A stretch of 64,000 nucleotides of DNA from Streptomyces sp. NBC_01288 (GTDB lineage Bacteria; Actinomycetota; Actinomycetes; Streptomycetales; Streptomycetaceae), in assembly GCF_035982055.1 (NCBI RefSeq), contig NZ_CP108427.1, forward strand, positions 2,666,001 to 2,730,000. The letters are read 5' to 3'. A program made the position numbers and the translations under genes. Below are positions 7,941 to 15,161 of the stretch, piece after piece (within the stretch, counting starts at the first letter, position 1; each line of letters begins with the position of its first letter). Below the pieces are notes generated by a model, which was not told the origin of the DNA, did no database searches, and saw only the letters and a program-made list of their open reading frames with translations.

Positions 7941-8384
7941 CGCGACGCCTCTCCTCGGCTGCCTCACCCGGGTGGGTGGCCACCCGTCCCGGGTACCCAG
8001 GCCGACCGCTCGTACCGCGTACACACGGGGCCCGCCTGTCCCGCCTCTGTGTCGAGGGCAGGTCGCAACGGAGTGCGCAGTGAACTACGGCCGCCTCGCC
8101 AGGCGGTGAGGAGGTGATTCCCGTGGAAGTGGACAGCGGCAGAGCCCGCATCGACCCGTCGCAGTCCCGGGGCGAGACACCGTGAGCCGGGCGACGAGAT
8201 GATCTCCACGGCCGCGAAACGCCCACCAGCGCTCCGCGCAACGCACGATGGAGTCCGACCAGCGACATGAGATTGACGCTGGTCAGCGTCTCCGCGCCGG
8301 CCGCGTGGACGGACACTTCCACGATCATGCGGGCGTCGCAGCCGCCCACCGACATCCGATCTCTTGAGGCGGGAGCCAGGCACC
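7941..8384. other. 444-bp spacer between divergent genes
   Basis: It contains the short frame at 8123-8185 with a strong ribosome-binding site. No other coding sequence, repeat or RNA gene is recognised. Confidence 0.45.
8123..8185 (+). CDS. Possible 20-residue peptide with strong Shine-Dalgarno
   Basis: GAGGAGGT at 8109-8116 is followed six bases later by GTG 8123 and a frame to TGA 8183-8185 reading MEVDSGRARIDPSQSRGETP. The ribosome-binding site is one of the best in the window, but the product is polar, low in structure and unlike anything I know. It could be a leader peptide for the flavin reductase 200 bp downstream, or the surviving 5' end of a deleted gene. Confidence 0.3.
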   Translation: MEVDSGRARIDPSQSRGETP

Positions 8385-8873
8385 GTGACCGATCTCGATC
8401 CCTTCACCGACCTGCTCGACTATCCGATGTACGTCGTGACCGCCGAGGCCGACGGGGAACGCGCCGGCTGTCTGGTCGGATTCGCCTCGCAGTGTTCGAT
8501 CCGGCCCGCCCGGTTCATGGTCTGGCTGTCCAAGGCCAACCGGACGTACCGGATCGCCGAGCACGCCGAACGCCTCGCGGTCCACCTCCTCCGTCACGAC
8601 CAGGACCGGCTGGCCCGGCACTTCGGCGGCGAGACCGGCGACCGTACCGACAAGTTCACGGACCTGCCGTGGCATCCGGGACCGGGCGGATCACTGATCC
8701 TCGACGAGGCTCCCGCCTGGTTCGTCGGCCGGGTGGAGAACCGGGTCGACGGCGGCGACCACGTCGGTTTCCTGCTCGCTCCGGAGGCGGCGGAGAGCCG
8801 CGCGGATGACCGAACCCCTCTGCTGACGCTCAACGACACCCATGACATCACCCCGGGCCACCCGGCGGACTGA
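8385..8873 (+). CDS. Flavin reductase-like domain protein
   Basis: 162 residues from GTG 8385, supported by GAGGCGGGAG nine bases upstream; a TTG at 8364 would overlap that site. The sequence follows the flavin-reductase-like (split-barrel FMN-binding) pattern: PMYVVTAEADGERAGCLVGF, CSIRPARFMVWLSKANRTYR and LAVHLLRHDQDRLARHFGGE. Such proteins bind FMN and act as NAD(P)H:flavin reductases or electron donors to monooxygenases. No oxygenase is adjacent. The truncated SDR lies convergently 24 bp downstream. Cytoplasmic; partner unknown. Confidence 0.85.
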   Translation: MTDLDPFTDLLDYPMYVVTAEADGERAGCLVGFASQCSIRPARFMVWLSKANRTYRIAEHAERLAVHLLRHDQDRLARHFGGETGDRTDKFTDLPWHPGPGGSLILDEAPAWFVGRVENRVDGGDHVGFLLAPEAAESRADDRTPLLTLNDTHDITPGHPAD

Positions 8874-8897
8874 GCCGTCGGCCACCGTCGACGAGGT

Positions 8898-9569
8898 TCA
8901 GCGCCTGCGCCGTGGAGCCGCCGCTCCCAGCCCTACCGCTGCCGCCGCCGCACCCGTCGCGGCAGCCGCCACCAGGCCGGGGTGCCGCGCGAGTGCCGCC
9001 TGCGCCGAGCGGGGGTGGGACGTCTCGTCGAAGGGACCGTGTGCGCCGTAGTCGTGCTCCGGGGCTTCGTCCGCGGGGAGCCAGAGGTTGGTCGTGCGGG
9101 TGAGGTAGCGGTCCAGCAGGGCGGGCGCCAGTTTGTTGGCGAGGACGGTCGCGGCGGTGGACGTGCCCACGTAGTACTGCTTGCGGTGCGGATGGTCCGC
9201 CGCGTTGACCACGGCCTGGGCGGCCACCTCGGGCTGGTAGATGGGCGGTACGGGCTGGGGTTGCTTCGGCAGCCGGGACAACACCCAGGAGAACTGCGGG
9301 GTGTTGACCGCCGGCATCCGCACCACGGTGATGTGCACGTGGCTGCCCCGGTGCATGAGTTCGGTGCGCACGCTCGACGTGAAGCCGTTGACGGCGTGCT
9401 TGGCACCGCAGTAGGCGGACCGCAAGGGGATGGACCGGTCGCCGAGGGCCGAGCCGACCTGCACGATCACGCCGGCGTTCCGCGGGATCATGCGCCGGAG
9501 CGCGGCCCGGGTGCCGTGCACGAAGCCCAGACAGCTGACCTCGGTGACCCGCCTGCACTCGTCGGCCAC
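8898..9569 (-). pseudogene. 5'-truncated SDR family oxidoreductase
   Basis: The frame carries the second half of a short-chain dehydrogenase: CRRVTEVSCLGFVHGTRAAL, the catalytic serine strand VIVQVGSAL, and the YxxxK motif in SAYCGAKHAV. It then has the MPAVNTPQF and PIYQPEVAAQAVV segments typical of the long Streptomyces SDRs and a tail with a C-terminal hydrophobic stretch. The Rossmann start with TGxxxGIG and the NNA motif (roughly 100 residues) is absent, and the upstream DNA does not encode it in any frame. The frame still has an ATG, but without NAD(P)-binding glycines it should be inactive. Confidence 0.8.
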
Positions 9570-10113
9570 TCCTCGCGCCCTCTTGTCTGCGCCCTCTCCC
9601 GTCCGGTCACGGCGCTGTCGGCGTCACGAGAACGGCGCAGGCGCGTGCCGCGGCCGCTGCGCACCCAGATCTTCACCCTCGGCGCCGGATTGAAGAGCAC
9701 GGCGGCCGCGGTGGGAGCGGCCGGGACCGGCGCCCTGGGCGGGCTCGGAGCCGTACCCCTCCTGGGGATGGCCGCATCCACACAGATCGCGGCGGCAGGC
9801 ATGGGTGTCGTCCTGCTGACGCACACACCGAAGAGCGCGCGGCGAGCGAGCGGCAGATCCGACGGCGGAGCCGGAACAGTGCGGACGAGGTACCCGACGC
9901 GTGAGGAGATGGAGCCTCCACGAGGGGGCAACGGAACTCCCACGCGCCGCGCGGACGAGCCCGCGTCAAGTTCTGGTGACTGGGAGGGCGATGACCCCCA
10001 CGGTCGCGATTCTTGCGCGACGTCGGTAAGCACCACGCCGGGAACGGCAGTCCCGCCAACGGTGTCGTCAACTGCCCGGCGCCCGCCCCCACCTCGTCCC
10101 ACCGCGACCTCGG
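9570..10113. other. 544 bp without a supportable gene
   Basis: This segment abuts the break point of the truncated SDR. A plus-strand stretch around 9655-9860 encodes a Gly/Ala-rich hydrophobic run (IFTLGAGLKSTAAAVGAAG and onward), but no start, ribosome-binding site or family was recognised. It may be debris of a membrane-protein gene. Confidence 0.4.
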
Positions 10114-10785
10114 TCACTCCCTGTCGGCGAAGACGCTGGAGTCCAGGCGTCCGAGGAGGTCGACGGGATCCCGGTACACCGCGTGGGCGCCGGCCGTCTC
10201 CAGGTCCGCGCGCGGGATTCCGCCGGACAGCACCGCCACCGGGACCACTCCGTCCCGTACGGCGGCCTTCATGTCCCACACGGTGTCGCCGACGAACACG
10301 GCCCGTTCGCTCGCAACGTCGGCGAGTTTCCTGGCCTGTCGGACGGGGTCGGGGGCGGGTTTGCCGTCGGCGACGTCGTCCGCGCTCGCCGCGCCGAGGA
10401 TGACGTCGTCCGCGTCGATCGCGCGGCGCAGCGCGGAGAGTTCCGCGCCGCTCGCCGAGGTCGCCAGGACGATCGTCCAGCCCCGGCCGGCCAGGGCGCG
10501 CAGCAGGTCGCCCGCCGCCTCCAGGGCCGGCAGACGGTCGAAGTAGGTGGCGTAGAGGGCGTGGTGGGCCGCGACGAACTGGTCGTCGTCCTCCGGGTCG
10601 CGGTCCTTGCCGAGCAGGTGCTCGATCAGGTCGTGGCCGCCGAGGCCCACGGCCCGGTGGATCTCCCGCATCGGGACGTGGTGGCCGCCCTGTCTGAACG
10701 CCTCCCACCAGGTGACGACGTGGAGGTGGTTGGTGTCGACGAGGGTTCCGTCGACGTCGAAGATCGCGGCGCGTCTCGTGCTCAT
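10114..10785 (-). CDS. HAD superfamily phosphatase (beta-phosphoglucomutase-like)
   Basis: 223 residues with the full HAD set: motif I AIFDVDGTLVDTN (nucleophile Asp10, acid Asp12), motif II LATSASG, motif III lysine in DGKPAPD, and motif IV VGDTVWDM. A helical cap lies at about residues 17-80. This arrangement fits phosphoglycolate phosphatase or beta-phosphoglucomutase relatives, which dephosphorylate small sugar or organic phosphates; the true substrate is not deducible. GGAGGAGA precedes the ATG. It follows the F420-family oxidoreductase by 16 bp on the same strand, so the two are probably cotranscribed. Confidence 0.9.
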   Translation of the reverse strand: MSTRRAAIFDVDGTLVDTNHLHVVTWWEAFRQGGHHVPMREIHRAVGLGGHDLIEHLLGKDRDPEDDDQFVAAHHALYATYFDRLPALEAAGDLLRALAGRGWTIVLATSASGAELSALRRAIDADDVILGAASADDVADGKPAPDPVRQARKLADVASERAVFVGDTVWDMKAAVRDGVVPVAVLSGGIPRADLETAGAHAVYRDPVDLLGRLDSSVFADRE

Positions 10786-10801
10786 CCCGGTCTCCTCCGG
10801 C

Positions 10802-11767
10802 TCACAGTTCGCGGAGGGCGGGCAGCAGCTTCTGTTCGGCCCATTCCAGGTACGGCTCCTGGTGGTCGCCGCCGATCTGGACGAGCGCGACCTCGGTGAA
10901 CCCCGCGTCCACGTAAGGCCGTACGGCCTCTACGACCGCCTGCACGTCGTCGCCGCACGGAATGGACTCGGCGACGTCCTCGGGCCGTACGAACTGGGTG
11001 GCGCCCTCGAACGCGGCGGGGCCGGGAAGTTCGGAGTTGACCGGCCAGCCGCCGCCGAACCAGCGGAACTGGTCGTGGGCGCGGGCGATCGCCGCGTCGC
11101 GGTCGGGGTCGTAGCAGATGGGCAGTTGGCCGACCTTGGGCTTGCCCGCACCCCCGTATCCGTCGAACGCGGAGGTCAACTCCGGCCTGGGTTCGGTGGC
11201 GATCAGCAAGTCGGCGAGGCGGCCCGCGAGTTCGCACGAGCTGTCGCCGGAGACCGCGACCCCGATCGGCAGGGGTGTGTCGGGCAGGTCCCACACTTTG
11301 GCGTTCTCCACGTCGAAGTGGGCGCCGTGGTGGTTGACGTTCTCTCCCGCGAGGAGCGCGCGGATGATCTCCACGGCCTCCTCCAGCCGCGCCAGCCGGA
11401 CGTGCGCGGCGGGCCAACCGCCGCCCACCACATGCTCGTTGAGGTTCTCCCCGGAGCCGAGACCGAGGCGGAACCGTCCCTGGGACAGGAGTTGCAGGGT
11501 GGCGGCCTTCTGGGCGACGACCGCCGGGTGATAGCGGGTCGTCGGACACGTCACGTACGTCATCAGCGGAATGCGGTCCGTGGCCTGCGCGGCGGCGCCG
11601 AGGACGCTCCACGCGTAGGAGGCGTGGCCCTGGGACTCCAGCCAGGGGAAGTAGTGGTCGGACGTGACGGAGAAGTCGAAACCGGCCCGCTCGGCGCCGA
11701 CCACATGGCCCACCAGCTCCCGCGGACCCGCCTGCTCGGTCATCATCGTGTACCCGATCTGCACCAT
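10802..11767 (-). CDS. LLM class F420-dependent oxidoreductase (TIGR03557-like), second copy
   Basis: 321 residues from ATG 11767, chosen because GAGGAG lies nine bases before it. Key segments are MVQIGYTMMTEQAGPRELV, FSVTSDHYFPWLESQGHASY, and RLGLGSGENLNEHVVGGGWP, parallel to the copy at 3777-4733. The proteins belong to one subgroup but differ enough that this is not a recent tandem copy. Probably a cofactor-F420-using hydride-transfer enzyme with unknown substrate. Middle gene of an apparent three-gene operon with the 114-residue protein upstream and the HAD phosphatase downstream. Confidence 0.88.
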   Translation of the reverse strand: MVQIGYTMMTEQAGPRELVGHVVGAERAGFDFSVTSDHYFPWLESQGHASYAWSVLGAAAQATDRIPLMTYVTCPTTRYHPAVVAQKAATLQLLSQGRFRLGLGSGENLNEHVVGGGWPAAHVRLARLEEAVEIIRALLAGENVNHHGAHFDVENAKVWDLPDTPLPIGVAVSGDSSCELAGRLADLLIATEPRPELTSAFDGYGGAGKPKVGQLPICYDPDRDAAIARAHDQFRWFGGGWPVNSELPGPAAFEGATQFVRPEDVAESIPCGDDVQAVVEAVRPYVDAGFTEVALVQIGGDHQEPYLEWAEQKLLPALREL

Positions 11768-11819
11768 GCCGCTCATCTCCTCGTGGGTCGGGGTGGTTCC
11801 GGGACGGCTTCCCGCCTCG

Positions 11820-12164
11820 TCACCGCTTGCTGCTGAGCCGCAGATCGACCTCCTTCTCCTGGTCACCCGACGCCGCGCCCCAGTGGTCCACGGCGAACGC
11901 GGTGCTCAGGGCTTCGAACAACTGGTCCACGGCGACGTAACCGCCCTGCAGCGTGGCGGAGACCGAGCCCTCCAGGGGGATCGGATCGGTCGGGATCCAC
12001 TCCTGCGTCGGCTCGAACTCCGCACTCCACACGGCGGATCGGTCGCCCGGCTGTTCCTGGGGCACGTCGTCGGAGGGCCGGTCGGTGGGGAACGCGGTCC
12101 GCAGGACGCCGAAGACGGTGGCGGCGTCCTCCTTGGACGCTCCGGTGAGATTCACAGTGGCCAT
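11820..12164 (-). CDS. Conserved Streptomyces hypothetical protein (114 aa)
   Basis: The start at ATG 12164 is set by AAGGAGAG seven bases upstream. The sequence opens MATVNLTGASKEDAATVFGV and contains AVWSAEFEPTQEWIPTDPIP and LQGGYVAVDQLFEALSTAF. It is acidic with no signal peptide or membrane segment. I remember similar short Streptomyces proteins but no function. It is first in a likely operon with the oxidoreductase (52 bp gap) and the HAD phosphatase. Its conserved pattern is clear enough to call the gene real. Confidence 0.75.
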   Translation of the reverse strand: MATVNLTGASKEDAATVFGVLRTAFPTDRPSDDVPQEQPGDRSAVWSAEFEPTQEWIPTDPIPLEGSVSATLQGGYVAVDQLFEALSTAFAVDHWGAASGDQEKEVDLRLSSKR

Positions 12165-12383
12165 CGGGCTCACTCTCCTTGGGTCGGACGGGGCGTGGAT
12201 GATCAGACGCACGCGTTCACGGTGGCGGCGGGGCGGGTCCGGCGGGCTGTCGAGAGACGGGCCGGTCACTGGGCCGGGCACGCGCATCCACCCTGTGTCC
12301 TCGCCGGCAACCCGTCCTGCGGTGACGGTCACGGGGCGTCCCCTCCAGCGTCGCCCGCCTCGGCTCCCACGTCGCGCGGAGCG

Positions 12384-12632
12384 TCAGCCGGGCGGTTCGT
12401 CGGGTACGGGGTGCCCCGGACGTGCGTTCCCGGAATGCGCGGCGCCCCTCTTCCCGGTGCCGGCCTCGTCCGTGTCGGGGATCGTCGGGTCGGGGTTCCC
12501 CGGATCACGGCCCTCCGGCTCGCGCTGCTCGTCGGCGTCGGCGCCGGCCTGCTGATCGGGCAGGTCCCTCGGTATCGGCTTCGGTTTCGGCCCTCCGGTG
12601 ATTCCCGGGGCTTCCGGGCGGCGCTCGCTCAC
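12384..12632 (-). CDS. Small Pro/Asp-rich disordered protein (82 aa)
   Basis: From GTG 12632 to the stop at 12384, 82 residues: MSERRPEAPGITGGPKPKPI, then PNPDPTIPDTDEAGTGKRGA in outline, ending HPVPDEPPG. AGGAAG lies ten bases before the start. The protein is proline-, aspartate- and glycine-rich and should be unstructured. From memory, Streptomyces proteomes contain short proteins with the same GGPKPKPIPR and PDTDEAGTG elements, of unknown role. A truncated relative lies at 6620-6700. The neighbouring PRC-barrel gene is separated by a terminator hairpin. Confidence 0.6.
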   Translation of the reverse strand: MSERRPEAPGITGGPKPKPIPRDLPDQQAGADADEQREPEGRDPGNPDPTIPDTDEAGTGKRGAAHSGNARPGHPVPDEPPG

Positions 12633-12776
12633 GGCGTTCTCGCTTCCTCGCGCGGGGTGGGTGTCAGGGGCGGGTACCCCGACGGCCGACGACAAATCCG
12701 GCCTCGGCACCCCTGACCTGGGGGCCGGGCCGTGCGAAGGTCCAGGGCATCGGTGGGACTGCCCGGGCACGGCGAA

Positions 12777-12809
12777 GGGCGGGCACCGGCAGAACGCCGG
12801 TACCCGCCC
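12777..12809 (-). terminator. Hairpin terminator downstream of the PRC-barrel gene
   Basis: Two 14-base arms (12777-12790 and 12796-12809) pair with one mismatch around a five-base loop, 20 bp after the PRC-barrel stop codon. No T-run follows, which is usual for Streptomyces terminators. Confidence 0.65.
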
Positions 12810-12828
12810 CTGTGCGCTGTGGTGACCG

Positions 12829-13179
12829 TCAGGCTCGGTGGCCTCCGTAGTAGCCGCCGACCTGCTCGTGATAGCCGGCGTCACCGATGTGCTTGTCCTT
12901 GTCGAACTCGGGGGAGTTCTTGATCTCTTCCTTGGTGCGGCCGACGTGGACCGTACGGTCCGCGACGTCGATGGTCGAGATGACACCGGCGGGGAGCAGA
13001 ACCTGCTTGCCGAAGATCCACACTCCGGTGTCGACGACGATGTACGCGGCTCCGACGTCCTCGGAGTGCTTGTCGACCTTGCCGATCGAGCCGTCGCTCG
13101 CCTCGACCTTGAACCCGGTCAGGTCCGTCCCCGTCTGGTGACCCGACTCGGCCTGGTAGCCCCACATGTTGTCCGTCAT
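12829..13179 (-). CDS. PRC-barrel domain protein
   Basis: 116 residues from ATG 13179, with AAGGGGAGG ideally placed. The PRC-barrel core runs from about residue 20 to 85: LTGFKVEASDGSIGKVDKHS, AAYIVVDTGVWIFGKQVLLP, and VISTIDVADRTVHVGRTKEE. The tail HEQVGGYYGGHRA is Gly/Tyr/His-rich. PRC-barrels are small beta barrels known from the photosynthetic reaction-centre H subunit and RimM, and many stand-alone Streptomyces forms are stress-induced with unknown partners. A terminator lies downstream and a small hydrophobic peptide gene lies 125 bp upstream on the same strand. Confidence 0.9.
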   Translation of the reverse strand: MTDNMWGYQAESGHQTGTDLTGFKVEASDGSIGKVDKHSEDVGAAYIVVDTGVWIFGKQVLLPAGVISTIDVADRTVHVGRTKEEIKNSPEFDKDKHIGDAGYHEQVGGYYGGHRA

Positions 13180-13304
13180 ACAAAACCTCCCCTTGCGGCG
13201 CGTGAAATACCGAGGAAGCCCGTCCGGAATTTCGGTGGGCGTCCCTCGGCGGGTCGAGTGCCCACCGTTTTCGGTCCCACACAATTTGAAATGTCGACTA
13301 CGCG

Positions 13305-13373
13305 TCAATGGATCGCGAATCCGGCGTCACTCAAAATCAGCGCGAGGAGAAGTACAAGAATCAACACAGCCAT
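13305..13373 (-). CDS. Shortened small hydrophobic protein (22 aa)
   Basis: ATG 13373 with GGAAAGGGG upstream opens a 22-codon frame, MAVLILVLLLALILSDAGFA then IH, ending at TGA 13305. From memory, Streptomyces hydrophobic proteins of about 50 residues begin with the same run and continue after GFA with a second Trp-rich membrane segment. That second half is missing here, and no frame downstream restores it. So the gene is probably truncated, although a single-span peptide could still be made. Confidence 0.55.
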   Translation of the reverse strand: MAVLILVLLLALILSDAGFAIH

Positions 13374-13540
13374 GTCGATTCCCCTTTCCGGAAGGCAGTT
13401 GTGCCCTCTGTGCCGTATGCCATGCGGGTGTTTTTCGGCCTCGTTTCCACGGCACGTCGCCGACCGTCCCGACCGAGACCTTTCGCCAGGCAGACACGGC
13501 CGGTCCGCATGAGACGGGCCGAGCGGGTTACCCGTGGGCC

Positions 13541-15124
13541 GTGCTGAGAATCGGAATGATCGCCGTGGTCGTGGGCGCCGCCCTCGCAGGCGTGGGTATG
13601 GCCGTGACCGTGTCGCCCTGGTGGTGGACGGCCGCAGCGCCACTCGCCGCGCTCGGCGTGATCGGCGTGTGGGACCTGGCCCAGCGGCGGCACTCGGTGC
13701 TGCGCAACTATCCGGTGATCGGGCACGCCCGCTTCCTGCTGGAACGCATCCGTCCCGAGTTGCAGCAGTACTTCGTCGAGCGGAACTTCGACGGCCGCCC
13801 CTTCGACCGGGACATCCGCAGCATCGTCTACGAGCGGGCCAAGGGCACCGCCGCCGAGGAGCCGTTCGGCACCGAACGCGACGTGTACCAGGCGGGATAC
13901 GAATACCTGGTTCCCTCAATGGCCCCGCGCCCGGTGCCCGAAGAACCGCCGCGCGTACGCATCGGCGGCCCGGACTGCACCCGGCCCTACGACATGGCCC
14001 TGCTGAACGTCTCCGCGATGAGCTTCGGCTCGCTCTCCGCCAACGCCGTACTCGCCCTCAACCAGGGGGCCGCGGCGGGCGGTTTCGCGCACGACACCGG
14101 TGAGGGCGGGCTCTCGGAGTACCACCTGCGCCCGGGCGGCGACCTGGTCTGGGAGATCGGCACCGGCTACTTCGGCTGCCGGACCCGGGACGGGGACTTC
14201 GATGCCGGGGAGTTCGCCGAGAAGGCGTCGGGCGACAGCGTCAGGTGCGTGTCGCTCAAGCTGTCGCAGGGCGCCAAACCCGGTATCGGGGGCGTGCTGC
14301 CGGGCGCCAAGGTGAACGCGGAGATCGCCAAGGTGCGGGACGTCCCCGAGGGACAGACGGTCATCTCACCGCCGTATCACCGGGTGTTCTCCACGCCTCG
14401 TGAACTCGTCCGTTTCATCGCGCGGATGCGGGAGCTGTCCGGCGGCAAGCCTGCCGGTTTCAAGCTGTGCCCGGGTTCACGGCGGCAGTTCCTCGCCGTG
14501 TGCAAGGCGATGATCGAGGAGGGCACCGCGCCCGACTTCATCATCGTCGACGGCGGAGAGGGAGGCACCGGTGCCGCCCCGCTCGAATTCGCGGACCACG
14601 TCGGCACCCCGCTCACCGAGGGTCTGATGACCGTCCACAACGCGCTGGTCGGCGCGGGTCTGCGGGACCGGATCCGGATCGGCGCGAGCGGCAAGATCGC
14701 CACCGGGGCGGACCTCGTCAAACGCATGGTCCAGGGCGCCGACTACGGCAACGCGGCCCGCGCCATGATGTTCGCGGTCGGCTGCATCCAGGCCCAGCGC
14801 TGCCACACCAACACCTGCCCCGTCGGCGTCACCACCCAGGACCCGCGCCGGGCCCGCGCGCTGGACGTCGGCGACAAGGCCGCGCGCGTACGACGCCTCC
14901 AGGAGGCCACCGTGGGCAGCGCCCTACAGATCATGGCCTCCATGGGAGTCACCGACCCCTCCCAGCTCCGCCCGCACATGCTGCGCCGGCGCGTCGACCC
15001 GCAGACCGTGCGCTCCTACGACGTGCTCTACGAGTGGCTCTCCCCCGGCCAACTGCTGGCCGAGCCCCCGCCCGACTGGGCAGCGGACTGGAAAGCCGCC
15101 GACCCCGACCACTTCACCATCTGA
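13541..15124 (+). CDS. FMN-binding glutamate synthase family protein
   Basis: 527 residues from GTG 13541 (ATG 13556 is the alternative; no strong ribosome-binding site decides). The first 45 residues hold one or two membrane segments (IGMIAVVVGAALAGVGMAV). The rest is the FMN-binding TIM barrel of glutamate synthase: NVSAMSFGSLSANAV, CVSLKLSQGAKPGIGGVLPG, VDGGEGGTGAAP, and a 3Fe-4S cysteine pattern, Cys-x5-Cys-x4-Cys, in CIQAQRCHTNTCPVGVTTQD. The glutaminase and FAD/NADPH parts of true GOGAT are absent. It is probably a membrane-attached redox enzyme with unknown donor. The TPP enzyme follows 37 bp downstream. Confidence 0.9.
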   Translation: MLRIGMIAVVVGAALAGVGMAVTVSPWWWTAAAPLAALGVIGVWDLAQRRHSVLRNYPVIGHARFLLERIRPELQQYFVERNFDGRPFDRDIRSIVYERAKGTAAEEPFGTERDVYQAGYEYLVPSMAPRPVPEEPPRVRIGGPDCTRPYDMALLNVSAMSFGSLSANAVLALNQGAAAGGFAHDTGEGGLSEYHLRPGGDLVWEIGTGYFGCRTRDGDFDAGEFAEKASGDSVRCVSLKLSQGAKPGIGGVLPGAKVNAEIAKVRDVPEGQTVISPPYHRVFSTPRELVRFIARMRELSGGKPAGFKLCPGSRRQFLAVCKAMIEEGTAPDFIIVDGGEGGTGAAPLEFADHVGTPLTEGLMTVHNALVGAGLRDRIRIGASGKIATGADLVKRMVQGADYGNAARAMMFAVGCIQAQRCHTNTCPVGVTTQDPRRARALDVGDKAARVRRLQEATVGSALQIMASMGVTDPSQLRPHMLRRRVDPQTVRSYDVLYEWLSPGQLLAEPPPDWAADWKAADPDHFTI

Positions 15125-15161
15125 CCCGCACCCGCTGCACGATCCGACCTGGAGGAACTCC

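Noticed and set aside
6573..8117. 514-codon plus-strand frame opposite the AI-2E transporter
   Set aside because: Its content (Asp/Arg/His-rich) is the complement of the real gene.
9655..9860. Gly/Ala-rich hydrophobic frame as a membrane-protein gene
   Set aside because: No start, ribosome-binding site or recognisable family; kept only as a note in the spacer entry.
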